Assembly: GCF_036226685.1 (NCBI RefSeq)
Contig: NZ_CP109009.1
Span: 8,149,501 to 8,213,500 of the forward strand
Direction of reading: 5' to 3'
DNA from: Streptomyces sp. NBC_00690
GTDB lineage: Bacteria; Actinomycetota; Actinomycetes; Streptomycetales; Streptomycetaceae
DNA length: 64,000 nt
Shown: in pieces, positions 33,661 to 42,656 of the stretch
How the letters are laid out: every line of letters begins with the position of its first letter
Position numbering within the stretch: position 1 is the first letter of the stretch
The notes under the pieces: generated by a model
Seen by the model: the letters and a program-made list of their open reading frames with translations, nothing else
The model's database searches: none
Told to the model about the DNA's origin: nothing
Position numbers and translations under genes: made by a program

Positions 33661-34839
33661 TTGTTCGCAACGAACTCCCCCTACCGCGACCTGATGACTC
33701 GTGAACTACTGCTGTGGGGCGTCCTCGCACTCTTGAGCAAGGCCCCCGTGGCCATGGCACCGCTGGCCCTGGTGTTTCTGAGTCGGGAGAGCCCGGCCGG
33801 CTACACGCTCGGCGCGGGCCTGGCCTCCGCGTACGTCGTGGGTGAAGTGGTCGGCGCTCCCCTGCTCGGGGCCCGCCTCGGCCGAGGCGCGATGCGACGA
33901 CGGCTGTCCGCCGGGCTCACCGTCGGGGCGTTGGCCTTCTGCGCCCTACCGTTCGCGATAGCCGCCCCCACTCCGGTACCGATCGGCCTTGCCTTTCTGG
34001 CCGGCGCGGCACCGGCCGCCTGCCCCGGTGGCATCCGAGCCATGCTCACCCGACTGGTGCCCGAGGATTCGGTGACCCGCGCATTGAGCATCGAGACCAC
34101 CTTGACCCAGATCACCTGGGCCTCGGCGCCTGCTCTGGTCGTCCTCCTGGCGCTTCGGGTCCATGCCGGAGCCCCGCTGGTGGTGGGCGCGATCCTCGCG
34201 GCCACCGCTGCGATCCTGCTGTTTCGGCTCCCCGAGACGGAGGAACCGGAACCCGCCGATCGCCCTACCGCGCCGATCACGCGGACCCTGCTCTCCGGCT
34301 GGCCCGTCTATCTCACCAGCGCCGCTTCCATGGCGATGCTGGCCACGGCGGAACTGGTCCTGCCCGCTCTCCTTGAATCGCAGCGGATCTCCGTCGGATG
34401 GTCGGGGCCGCTGCTCGCCGGCTTCGCACTGGCCAGCGCCGCCGGAGCGCTCTGCTACGGCTCGCGGACCTGGCCGGGTTCCCTGCGCGTCCAGAGCCTG
34501 GTGCTCCTGGTGCTCACTGCCGGGTGCCTCGTACTGATCACCGTCTTACCCGGCCCGGTGGGCATCGCCTTCGGTCTCCTCCTGGCCGGCGTCTTTCAAT
34601 CCGGTGTGATGGTCACCCGCAACCTCAGCCTCCGCGAACGCCTCCCCGCACACGCGCACGCCGCCGCGTACTCCGTCATGTACGCGGTTGGGGGCTTGGG
34701 CTACGGTCTCGCGGCGTCCCTGTCCGCCGTCGCCCTCGAAAAGGGAAGCCCTTCCGCTGCGATCCTCGGCGGTGTCGCTATCACCCTCGTCATCACGGCC
34801 GTCAGCGCCATGGCTGAAAGTCGATCCCCAACCGACTAG
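33661..34839 (+). CDS. MFS transporter with a TTA (bldA-type) codon
   Basis: This 392-residue protein has about twelve hydrophobic segments and typical MFS features. A glycine-rich helix (GYTLGAGLASAYVVGEVVGA) is followed by a basic cytoplasmic loop (GARLGRGAMRRRLSAG). The central loop is acidic (RLPETEEPEPADRPTAPITR). An in-frame TTA leucine codon at 34546-34548 (in LITVLPGP) is the only one I found in this window. In Streptomyces such codons make translation depend on the bldA tRNA. The TTG at 33661 is assumed to be the start. ATG at 33694 is an alternative. Substrate unknown. Confidence 0.82.
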   Translation: MFATNSPYRDLMTRELLLWGVLALLSKAPVAMAPLALVFLSRESPAGYTLGAGLASAYVVGEVVGAPLLGARLGRGAMRRRLSAGLTVGALAFCALPFAIAAPTPVPIGLAFLAGAAPAACPGGIRAMLTRLVPEDSVTRALSIETTLTQITWASAPALVVLLALRVHAGAPLVVGAILAATAAILLFRLPETEEPEPADRPTAPITRTLLSGWPVYLTSAASMAMLATAELVLPALLESQRISVGWSGPLLAGFALASAAGALCYGSRTWPGSLRVQSLVLLVLTAGCLVLITVLPGPVGIAFGLLLAGVFQSGVMVTRNLSLRERLPAHAHAAAYSVMYAVGGLGYGLAASLSAVALEKGSPSAAILGGVAITLVITAVSAMAESRSPTD

Positions 34840-34845
34840 AGCCAC

Positions 34846-35079
34846 TCAATCGGTCGTCTCTTCCGCTTCCGGCGTCGTCCCGGCCACAGCGCGTCGCGCA
34901 GCCTCACTTTCGGCCGCAGGGGGCGACAGTTCGTCCAAGGTGTCGAGATCGTCCCCGGCCAACTCTGCCTCCCAGGTGGCGGCCAGCTTCTCCTGCTCGG
35001 CGCCCGACTGCTTCCCGACCGCTTCCCGATCTTCGGGGCTCAAGGCGGCAAGGAATCTCGCAACGGAGTCATGGGGCAT
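34846..35079 (-). CDS. Small acidic hypothetical protein
   Basis: This 77-residue, highly acidic protein reads MPHDSVARFLAALSPEDREA then VGKQSGAEQEKLAATWEAEL. It is all-helical in appearance with a disordered acidic C terminus. AAGGAG eight bases before the ATG at 35079 supports a real gene. Stops of this gene and the preceding convergent transporter are only 6 bp apart. I do not recognise a characterised family. Confidence 0.65.
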   Translation of the reverse strand: MPHDSVARFLAALSPEDREAVGKQSGAEQEKLAATWEAELAGDDLDTLDELSPPAAESEAARRAVAGTTPEAEETTD

Positions 35080-35524
35080 CGAGGTTCTCCTTCGGTCACA
35101 TGGGCACAGCATCGCCTGGTGCCCGTGCCAGCATGACCGAGGCATGCCACTCGACGGCGGATGCCGCGCCTCGGAGCCCCCGAATGGGTACCCCCGGACG
35201 ACTGGAGAGAGCGGTCGACCGACGAGGCGCCCGACGTGGCGCTGCACCGCTCGGCAACGGTCGGGGTCACACCTGCGCGGGCGGGCAACGAGGCGCTCCC
35301 AGCGTGCTCACCGCTGCCTCATAGCTTCGAGATGCCTCCGTTTAGCAAGGAGGGCAGGACGAATCCGCTCGTTCACCGGGTCCGGGACTTCGGCCTGAAT
35401 ACATCCCTGGACCGGCCCCTTTTGGACATTGGTGATCTCCCGACCAACCCGCATCACGTGAATGCCACTTCTCCCAGGATGAGCGCAGCCATATGGACGC
35501 GCTCAACTCCCGACTGGAGGGCAT

Positions 35525-38500
35525 GTGTTCACGAGACAGCAACGCGCCGCGGGGGCGGCGCTCACCGCCGCGGTCTCCCTGGCGCTGGTTGCCGGGATGA
35601 CCGGGGCCGGCACTGCCACTGCTTCCCCGCCACCTGGTACGGCAGGGGCAAGGCCGGCGTCCGGCGGTTCCACCTGGGTCACCCTGATCACCGGCGACCG
35701 CGTCAGGGTGGACGGCAAGGGTAAGGTCACCGGCTTTGACCACGCGGATGGCCGGGTCGGCATATCCGTACAGAGGTACACCGAGGGCGGTCACACCTAT
35801 GTGGTGCCCCATGACGCCCGTCGACTGATCGCCGAAGGCAAGTTGGACCGACGGCTCTTCGACATCACCGAGCTGAGCAGGCCGGAGAGCCGGCAGGCAC
35901 ACCGGGACGGGCTGCGACTGATCGTGGCGTACGGCGGTTCCGCTGGCCCGAACGCGCGGAAGGCCGTCCGGGCAGCCGATGGCACGGAGCTCAACCGTTC
36001 GCTGAAGAGCCTCAACGCGGACGTGGTGACCAGCACGCCCGAACTGTGGGGAACCCTGACCAAGGGGGGCGGCCAGGCGCGGTCGGCCGCGTCCGGGATC
36101 AGCAGGATCTGGTTGGACGGCATGCGCAGGGCCACGCTGGAGAAGAGCACCGGCCAGATCGGCGCACCGAAGGCGTGGCAGTCAGGCTTCCAGGGCAAGG
36201 GGGTGAAGATAGCCGTCCTCGACACGGGCATCGACGCCGACCATCCCGACCTCAAGGGCAGGGTGATCGCCGCCCAGAACTTCAGCCAGTCCCCGGACAC
36301 CAAGGACCGCGTCGGCCACGGCACCCATGTGGCCTCCACCGCTGCGGGCAGCGGGGCCAGGTCGAACGGAACCCATCGCGGCGTCGCACCCCAGGCCGAG
36401 ATCCTCAACGGCAAGGTGTTGAGCGACCATGGCGCTGGCAGCGATTCCGGGATCATCGCGGGCATGGAGTGGGCGGTCGCGCAGGGCGCGGACATCGTCA
36501 ACCTCAGTCTCGGTGGGCGGGACACCTCGGACATCGACCCGTTGGAAGCCCACATCAACAAGGTGTCGGCCGAGACGGGTGTGCTCTTCGCCGTCGCGGC
36601 GGGCAACGCCGGGCCGAATGCCATCGACTCACCGGGCAGTGCCGACGGCGCTTTCACCGTCGGCGCCGTGGACGCTCAGGACAAGCTCGCCCCCTTCTCC
36701 AGCACCGGCCCCAGGGTCGGTGGTGGCAGGATCAAACCCGATGTGGCAGCACCGGGAGTGGACATCTCCGCCGCAGCCGCGGCCGGGACCGTATCCCCGG
36801 GTGATACGGGATACACGACCATGTCCGGTACGTCGATGGCGACGCCGCACGTCGCCGGTGCGGCAGCCCTCCTCAAGCAGCAGCATCCGGGGTGGAAGGC
36901 GAAGGAGTTGAAGAACGCGCTCGCCTCGTCCGCCAAGGATGTTGGGCACAACCCTCATGAACAGGGCACCGGCCGGATCGCCGTAGACCGGGCCGTCACC
37001 CAGACCGTGGTGCCCGAGGAGAGCTCTCTCGACTTCGGCACCCAGCAGTGGCCCCACACCGACGACACTCCGGTTTCCAACAAGATCACCTACCGCAACA
37101 GCGGCACGGCGGACATCGCCTTGGACCTTGCGGTGACCGGCTACGGTCCGGGGAATCAACCCGCTCCCGCCGGCTTCTTCACCCTCGGTACGAACCGGAT
37201 CACCGTCCCGGCCGGAGGCACGGCCTCGGTCGATCTCACCGCCGACACCCGGCGGGGCAGCGATGACGGCCACTACGCAGCCGCTGTCGTCGCGTTCGGG
37301 GGAGGCCAGACCGTCCGGTCCACCGCGGCCATCGAGCGTGAGGTCGAATCGTACGACGTCGCCTTCAAGCACATCGGACGGGACGGCAAGCCGAGTACGC
37401 ACTTCACATCGACACTGCTGCCTCTCGCCATCAACGCAGCGCCGAGTTTCGTCGAATCCTCGTCCGGGGACCTCACCGTGCGCATGCCCAAGGGCGAGTA
37501 CGTGCTCGACGCGCAGGCTCCGGTCGACGCCACCAAGCCCGCCAGCGGGCTCGATGTGCTCCTCCAGCCGAAACTGCTGATCGACAAGGCGCAGTCGGTC
37601 ACACTCGACGCCCGCCGGGCCAAGCCAGTGAAGCTCACCGTGCCGGACCGGAAGGCCGTGCTCGGAGCCGGAATGATGGAGTACACGCGGACGGGGGCTG
37701 CTGGTCGGAGCGTCGGTGTCTTCTACGACGTGGTCTCGTTCGATGCCTTGCACATCGCCCACGTCGGCCCGCAGATCACGGACGGGTCCCTGCACCAGGT
37801 GTGGGCAGGCAACTGGCGCAAGAACGCCCGCACCGAGTACAACGCTGCTTCCGGCGGTGTGGTGAAAAAGGTCGCCACCGGCTACGAGCGCGACTTCAAG
37901 GCTGCGGAGTTCGCGGCGGTGAAGGTCGGCATCGGTGCTTCGGCCAAGGGCAAGAAGGGGACCGTCGAGCCGACCGCGCACTTCGAGGGCAGCCACTGGG
38001 GGATGGTCGGTTTCAGCATTCCGCGGCCCCTGCCGGACACCCGCACGATGTACGTCTCCACCGGTGACAAGGCGAAGTGGAACTTCTACGTCGGCCAGAA
38101 CACCGAGGACCCCGACGGCTCCTACGTGATCGACGTCATGATGGATTCTCAACCCAGGACCTACCGCGTGGGCAAGGCCCATCAGGAGACCTTCAACACC
38201 GCCGTCTTCGGTCCGAAGATCGACGAGAGGTCGGGCTTCTGGCGCCTCGGGGGCCATCTGTTCGCCATGATGCCCCAGTTCGCGGACGGCCAGGGTCACA
38301 CCGGATCCTCCTCGATCGAGTCCGCGAAGACCACGCTGTACCGCAACGGGGTGAAGATCGGTGAGAGTGCCGACGAACTGACCAGCGGGACGTACCTGCC
38401 CATCGGTCGGGAGGCCGGTCAGTTCAAACTCACGACATCGGTCCTGCGCGATGTCACGATGGCACGAGTGAGCAGCCGGATCGATGCCGAGTGGGCCTTC

Positions 38501-38842
38501 AGCGCGGGCGCGGCGACCGCCGACGAGGAGGTGATGTTGCCGGTCTCGACCGTGCGCTTCGCCGATGCACGGGTCGGCTTGGACAGCACCGCCCCGGCGG
38601 GTGCCACGCAGTCCATTGCGCTCCAGATCCAGGGTGCGGCGGCGAAGGGCAACGTCAAGTCGCTGACCGCGCACGCGTCGTACGACGGTGGCAAGACCTG
38701 GCGAAAGCTCACGGTGACCAACAGCAAGGCAACGGTGAAGAACCCGGCCAAGGGGAAGTCGATCGCTCTGCGGGCCCGAGTGACCGACAAGCAGGGCGGC
38801 TCCCACCAGGTGACCGTGTACGACGCCTTCTTCGGCAAGTAG
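35525..38842 (+). CDS. Secreted S8 (subtilisin-like) serine protease, multidomain
   Basis: The 1105-residue product has a Sec signal (RAAGAALTAAVSLALVAGMT) and an N-terminal propeptide region. The subtilase domain (~200-500) has its catalytic triad in view: D233 in AVLDTGIDADHPDL, H265 in GHGTHVASTAAGSG and S437 in TMSGTSMATPHVAG. The oxyanion asparagine is in AVAAGNAGPNA. The remaining ~600 residues are beta-rich accessory domains, including a module ending TAHASYDGGKTWRKLTVT. This matches large Streptomyces extracellular peptidases. GTG at 35525 has GGAGGG five bases upstream. It is monocistronic, with a terminator hairpin at 38906-38935. Confidence 0.95.
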   Translation: MFTRQQRAAGAALTAAVSLALVAGMTGAGTATASPPPGTAGARPASGGSTWVTLITGDRVRVDGKGKVTGFDHADGRVGISVQRYTEGGHTYVVPHDARRLIAEGKLDRRLFDITELSRPESRQAHRDGLRLIVAYGGSAGPNARKAVRAADGTELNRSLKSLNADVVTSTPELWGTLTKGGGQARSAASGISRIWLDGMRRATLEKSTGQIGAPKAWQSGFQGKGVKIAVLDTGIDADHPDLKGRVIAAQNFSQSPDTKDRVGHGTHVASTAAGSGARSNGTHRGVAPQAEILNGKVLSDHGAGSDSGIIAGMEWAVAQGADIVNLSLGGRDTSDIDPLEAHINKVSAETGVLFAVAAGNAGPNAIDSPGSADGAFTVGAVDAQDKLAPFSSTGPRVGGGRIKPDVAAPGVDISAAAAAGTVSPGDTGYTTMSGTSMATPHVAGAAALLKQQHPGWKAKELKNALASSAKDVGHNPHEQGTGRIAVDRAVTQTVVPEESSLDFGTQQWPHTDDTPVSNKITYRNSGTADIALDLAVTGYGPGNQPAPAGFFTLGTNRITVPAGGTASVDLTADTRRGSDDGHYAAAVVAFGGGQTVRSTAAIEREVESYDVAFKHIGRDGKPSTHFTSTLLPLAINAAPSFVESSSGDLTVRMPKGEYVLDAQAPVDATKPASGLDVLLQPKLLIDKAQSVTLDARRAKPVKLTVPDRKAVLGAGMMEYTRTGAAGRSVGVFYDVVSFDALHIAHVGPQITDGSLHQVWAGNWRKNARTEYNAASGGVVKKVATGYERDFKAAEFAAVKVGIGASAKGKKGTVEPTAHFEGSHWGMVGFSIPRPLPDTRTMYVSTGDKAKWNFYVGQNTEDPDGSYVIDVMMDSQPRTYRVGKAHQETFNTAVFGPKIDERSGFWRLGGHLFAMMPQFADGQGHTGSSSIESAKTTLYRNGVKIGESADELTSGTYLPIGREAGQFKLTTSVLRDVTMARVSSRIDAEWAFSAGAATADEEVMLPVSTVRFADARVGLDSTAPAGATQSIALQIQGAAAKGNVKSLTAHASYDGGKTWRKLTVTNSKATVKNPAKGKSIALRARVTDKQGGSHQVTVYDAFFGK

Positions 38843-38905
38843 ATCTCACTGCGCCACTGCGCCACTGCACAGCGGTATGACGGCTGATGGCCGACGGCGG
38901 CGGCC

Positions 38906-38935
38906 CGCTGGAACCCACATCGGAGGGTTCCAGCG
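38906..38935 (+). terminator. Terminator hairpin after the S8 protease
   Basis: CGCTGGAACCC and GGGTTCCAGCG form an 11-bp perfect stem with loop ACATCGGA, 63 bp after the protease stop. Three copies of the 8-bp unit ACTGCGCC (the last partial) lie between the stop and the hairpin. Confidence 0.75.
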
Positions 38936-39049
38936 AGCCGCTGTCGGTCGTACGGGGAGTGCGGCCGATGGAGGGGAACCCCGCATTGCACCGCGCCGGA
39001 TGGGAAGGTGTACGGGCACCCATCCGATCGACGGAAGAGAACCCACGGC

Positions 39050-39715
39050 ATGGCCGTCATTCACCACACCGTCCTTGAGCCGACCAAACTGGAACTGCTC
39101 ACCCATTGGCTGCCCACGCGACCGTGGTACCGCGGAGATTCGGGTGAACCGAAGCTGGCCAAGGCAGGCGGATTCCGACTGGACGATCCGAACGGCGAGG
39201 TCGGGATCGAGTTCATCGTGGTCACGGACGCGGGAGGACCTCGACCGACCGACTACCTCGTCCCACTGACCTATCGCGGCGCCCCGCTCGAAGGGGCGGA
39301 ACACGCACTCGTCGGCACGATGGAGCACGGCGTCCTCGGCCGGCGCTGGGCCTACGACGCCTGCCAGGACCCAGTGGCGGTCACTCAACTACTCGCCCTG
39401 ATCGCGGGCCGTGTCGGGGCCCAGGACCAGAACACCAGCGACACCCCCGACCATGAGGTCCTCGGCTCCTACACCGGAGAAGGCCCCATTCCCGGAGACT
39501 TCGGCGCCACGGTCTCCGACGACCGAGCCGGTACCGAACTGTCCGCACCGTCCGGCAGTCTCCTCCGCTTGCTCCGGGTCCTACGTCCTGTTCCTGACGG
39601 CTCGTCGTCGTCCGTCGGGGAAGCGAGCGGCAGCGTCGTGGGTTCTTGGCAACTGCCGGATGGCACTCGCGCCCGCGGGCTGTTCGCCGTACTGCACCAC
39701 AACCCGCAGCCGTGA
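39050..39715 (+). CDS. Standalone maltokinase N-terminal cap-like protein
   Basis: This 221-residue protein starts MAVIHHTVLEPTKLELLTHW and contains LPTRPWYRGDSGEPKLAKAG, PLTYRGAPLEGAEHALVGTM and HGVLGRRWAYDACQDPVAVT. This is the cap domain normally preceding the kinase domain of maltokinases. No kinase domain follows; the rest is a short beta-rich tail (LFAVLHHNPQP). Actinomycetes carry such isolated caps, often annotated as glucan-branching proteins. A role in trehalose/glycogen metabolism is inferred only. The ATG at 39050 gives the family N terminus. It is followed by a terminator hairpin. Confidence 0.85.
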   Translation: MAVIHHTVLEPTKLELLTHWLPTRPWYRGDSGEPKLAKAGGFRLDDPNGEVGIEFIVVTDAGGPRPTDYLVPLTYRGAPLEGAEHALVGTMEHGVLGRRWAYDACQDPVAVTQLLALIAGRVGAQDQNTSDTPDHEVLGSYTGEGPIPGDFGATVSDDRAGTELSAPSGSLLRLLRVLRPVPDGSSSSVGEASGSVVGSWQLPDGTRARGLFAVLHHNPQP

Positions 39716-39733
39716 CGAGGTCCTGACGGAGAG

Positions 39734-39768
39734 CGGGTGCCCCAGGTCCGGCGCGGCCGGGGCACCCG
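39734..39768 (+). terminator. Terminator hairpin after the maltokinase-cap gene
   Basis: CGGGTGCCCC and GGGGCACCCG form a 10-bp GC-rich stem with a 15-nt loop, about 20 bp beyond the stop at 39715. Confidence 0.7.
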
Positions 39769-39998
39769 GCAGACGGCTCGGGCAGAGCGGCCCCCGTCCC
39801 GTGCGGTTGCCGACTCCCTTGCGCGGTGGGGAAAAGCTCTGCGCTAGCATCCCATTTCCGCGTGTATGAAGGGGCCTTCGTCCAGGTTTCCCCCAGGGCG
39901 CGTTGTGCGGTGGCGACCGGTGCCCCACCCGGGGGCAGTGTCCCGTACAACCGCTCGATGGTGGTCGGTATGACGGCGGTGCCCGGAGGAGGAAGAAC

Positions 39999-40748
39999 AT
40001 GATGCGTTCCCGGTCGTCGCTACGGGCCCGATGGAGTGCGGTGCTGTTGGCGGCAGTCGCGGTGTCGGGGTGTTCCACGGGCGACGCGAAGCAGGGAAGG
40101 ACCGACGCCCCTGATGCGGGGACGCAGGCAGCTGCGCGCGTAGCGGCAGCGCCCCTGACCGTGGATCGCCTGGCCAAGCTGACACTGAGGAAGGGCGAGG
40201 TGCCCGACCTGATGGGCGATCAAGTGCCACCGGTGGAGGAGCTCCCACCAGGAAAGATGCGACAGCCGTTTCCCCCGGTGTCGAAACCCGAGTGCCGTCC
40301 ACTGATCGATGTCTCCCAGGGCAAGGAGGCGGTCGCTGTGGTCAGCCAGAGCTTCCAGTGGGTAGACGGCGTAGGAGGTTGGACGACGATCTCCGCCTAT
40401 CGCTCCCCGGAGGAGGCGCAGCGGGCCTTCACCCGGTTGGAGAAGGCCGCAGCCGAGTGCCGATCCTTCGAAGGAGAAGGCTGGACCGGACGGTTCTGGG
40501 CGACCGTCACCACCGATGAGCCACTCAAGCTGGGCGACCAGGCCATGAGCTTTCGCCAGTCCATGCCCATGAGCACCGAGGCCATGCCCGTTCGGCCGGG
40601 CACCGCGGGCGCGGTGGACCACACGACCTACAGCACGGCGGTCCGCACCGGTGCCGTCATCGCCGTGTTCCGCAATTCCCAGAAGGCGTTCCCCCGCCAG
40701 CTCATGGCAACGCAGATCCGACGCCTCCACACGGCACAGCAAGCTTGA
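39999..40748 (+). CDS. Lipoprotein, unknown function
   Basis: This 249-residue protein has a lipoprotein signal (SSLRARWSAVLLAAVAVSGC, lipobox VSGC). The mature part has two conserved cysteines (PECRPLIDV and AAAECRSFEGEG) and a fold resembling secreted actinomycete lipoproteins of the LpqN/LppP or 'sensor' type: a helix-strand module with WTTISAYRSPEEAQRAFTRL, then EAMPVRPGTAGAVDHTTYS and VIAVFRNSQKAFPRQL. GGAGGAGG eight bases upstream supports the ATG at 39999. No pathway association. Convergent with the DUF3040 gene. Confidence 0.8.
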   Translation: MMRSRSSLRARWSAVLLAAVAVSGCSTGDAKQGRTDAPDAGTQAAARVAAAPLTVDRLAKLTLRKGEVPDLMGDQVPPVEELPPGKMRQPFPPVSKPECRPLIDVSQGKEAVAVVSQSFQWVDGVGGWTTISAYRSPEEAQRAFTRLEKAAAECRSFEGEGWTGRFWATVTTDEPLKLGDQAMSFRQSMPMSTEAMPVRPGTAGAVDHTTYSTAVRTGAVIAVFRNSQKAFPRQLMATQIRRLHTAQQA

Positions 40749-40792
40749 TGGTGCTGTGTCGAGGCACTCGACCCACCGAACGAGATGCCCTT

Positions 40793-40814
40793 GGCCGACC
40801 GACGTCCGTCGGCC
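40793..40814. terminator. Short terminator-like hairpin between convergent genes
   Basis: GGCCGAC and GTCGGCC form a 7-bp stem with loop CGACGTCC, between the lipoprotein stop (40748) and the DUF3040 stop (40907). Confidence 0.5.
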
Positions 40815-40906
40815 CGCCCCCGTTGCGGGCGCCCCATCGCTCGTACATGCGTCACACTGCCCTCGGCGCACGCCTGAGCTCCTGATACCGGCCCCCGAGC
40901 GCCCGA

Positions 40907-41188
40907 CTAGCTCGGCCGCCGTAGACCGGGGCGATCGCGCTGGGGATCGAAGAGGTGGCCGGCGGCCCCCGCCACCACCAGCCCGGAAGCAATCAGCAGC
41001 CCATCGCTGATGACCACCCCGACACCGAACAACACGCTGGCGGCGGCCAGAAGCAACCAGGCAGATCGGTGCCGATACTCCCGAGGGCGGCAGGGCTCTC
41101 CGCGGTCCATCGCCCGGGCGAACCGCGGATCCTCGGACCTCGTTCGGTGCGCAAGGTCAGCTAGGGGGTCGTTTCCGCTCCTGGCCAT
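40907..41188 (-). CDS. DUF3040-like small membrane protein
   Basis: This 93-residue protein begins MARSGNDPLADLAHRTRSED and continues PRFARAMDRGEPCRPREYRH, the 'DPRFAR' pattern of the actinobacterial DUF3040 family. Two membrane helices follow (AWLLLAAASVLFGVGVVISD and LLIASGLVVAGAAGHLF) and a short basic tail. GGAGGAG precedes the ATG at 41188. Function is unknown. It is divergent from the histidine kinase gene, with the long inverted repeat at 41396-41480 between them. Confidence 0.75.
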   Translation of the reverse strand: MARSGNDPLADLAHRTRSEDPRFARAMDRGEPCRPREYRHRSAWLLLAAASVLFGVGVVISDGLLIASGLVVAGAAGHLFDPQRDRPGLRRPS

Positions 41189-41395
41189 GATGATCTCCTC
41201 CCAACGACAGGGACGGGCCCGGACCGCCCCTGCCGGACTGCGGCAGGGCCGCACAACGCTTCGTCCGCCCGACCCTTCGTACGGCGGTGAGCGCCTCACA
41301 CCGGGCAGCGCTCCACCGTGCGATGCCCCGTGGCCCGCCCCACGGGGTGCCGGTCGTCCGCTGGTTCCCACGCTCCCTGAGGCCGATGACCGAAA

Positions 41396-41480
41396 CCATC
41401 CGTGGCGCCACCCATCTCCGCGGCGGGGACCATGTAGAGCAGGTCCGTTCCGGGGGAGGGATGGGTGGTGCCACGGATGG
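41396..41480. repeat. 21-bp inverted repeat in a promoter region
   Basis: CCATCCGTGGCGCCACCCATC (41396-41416) and its complement with one change (41460-41480) flank a 43-bp interval. It lies between the divergent DUF3040 and histidine kinase genes, 127 bp upstream of the kinase start. The arms also contain a shorter palindrome (GTGGCGCCAC). Confidence 0.8.
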
Positions 41481-41606
41481 ACACGGACCACGCCGACCGG
41501 CACGCTGGCCGGATGGCCCGATGGGCAGGTCAGGGGGGTGGGGGAGCCGTTGCCGCAGGTAGGAGCGATAGTGGAGACACTCCATGGAGAGGAGGGGGCA
41601 CCCGCC

Positions 41607-42653
41607 GTGTCCGTGTTCGCTTCCTTGTCGTCGAAGCTGTCGTCGCTGTCGTCGTTGCTGCCACTGTCGGCACTGGCAGCACCTTCGGCGCTTTCGTTGT
41701 TCTGGCGGATCTTCCTGTTGAACGCCGCAGTGCTCACCCTGGCCACCGCGCTTCTGCTCCTGGGACCCGTCACCGTCTCCACACCGGTCGTCCTCGCCGA
41801 AGCACTGATCCTGAGCGCCGGCCTGGCCATCATGCTCATCGCCAACGCAGCGCTCCTGCGGCTCGGTCTCTCCCCGCTTCAGCGCCTGGCCCGGACCATG
41901 GCCACGCTCGACCTGCTGCGCCCCGCACCCCGGCCTGCCGCCGCCGGACACGGCGAGATCGCCGAACTGATCACGACCTTCAACAGCATGCTCGACCGGT
42001 TGGAGGCCGAACGGGCCACCAGCAGCGCCCGGGCCCTGTCCGCACAGGAAGGGGAGCGCCGCCGCATCGCTCAGGAACTGCACGACGAGGTGGGGCAGAC
42101 CCTCACCGCCGTCCTCCTCGAACTGAAGAGGGTCGCGGACCAGGCTCCGGAAGGCATTCGGATGGAACTGCTCCAAGTGCAGGAGACGACACGGGGCAGC
42201 TTGGACGAGATCCGTCGCATCGCCCGCAGGCTGCGCCCCGGCGTCCTCGACGAACTCGGTCTGGCGAGCGCCCTCAGATCGCTGGTCAACGAGGTTCCGT
42301 CCCACGGCGGGCTCACGGTCGGGCGCCGACTCCAGACGGACCTGCCGGAACTGGGAAAGGACCTAGAGCTGGTCCTGTACCGGGTCGCCCAGGAGAGTCT
42401 CACCAACACGGTACGTCACGCCCGGGCCTCACACGTCGAACTCACGCTCCGTCGGATCCACGACGGAGTGGAACTACGGATCCGCGACGACGGTCGGGGG
42501 CTCCAGGGTGCCCCGGAAGGCGCGGGCATTCGCGGCATGCGGGAGCGTGCCCTGCTCATCGGGGCGCAGTTGCACCTTGAGCCCGGTCCCGGGGGCGGTA
42601 CGGATGTGCGTCTCGTCGTGCCCCTCGCGAACGCCGCAAACGGAAGCGACTGA
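41607..42653 (+). CDS. NarL-type sensor histidine kinase (HisKA_3)
   Basis: This kinase of about 348 residues has two membrane helices (ALSLFWRIFLLNAAVLTLAT and VVLAEALILSAGLAIMLIAN) almost back to back, so very little external sensor. A HAMP-like linker (LSPLQRLARTMATLDLL) leads to the HisKA_3 dimerisation helix with phospho-acceptor H159 in IAQELHDEVGQTL. The HATPase domain has ELVLYRVAQESLTNTVRHAR and IRDDGRGLQG...GIRGMRERA. The signal is probably sensed in the membrane or by accessory proteins. GTG at 41607 has AGGAGG 11 bases upstream. The stop is 3 bp before the response regulator. Confidence 0.92.
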   Translation: MSVFASLSSKLSSLSSLLPLSALAAPSALSLFWRIFLLNAAVLTLATALLLLGPVTVSTPVVLAEALILSAGLAIMLIANAALLRLGLSPLQRLARTMATLDLLRPAPRPAAAGHGEIAELITTFNSMLDRLEAERATSSARALSAQEGERRRIAQELHDEVGQTLTAVLLELKRVADQAPEGIRMELLQVQETTRGSLDEIRRIARRLRPGVLDELGLASALRSLVNEVPSHGGLTVGRRLQTDLPELGKDLELVLYRVAQESLTNTVRHARASHVELTLRRIHDGVELRIRDDGRGLQGAPEGAGIRGMRERALLIGAQLHLEPGPGGGTDVRLVVPLANAANGSD

Positions 42654-42656
42654 ACC

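Noticed and set aside
41396..41480. Terminal repeats of a small insertion sequence
   Set aside because: The arms enclose only 43 bp, no target duplication is visible and no transposase fragment is present. Kept as an unexplained inverted repeat.
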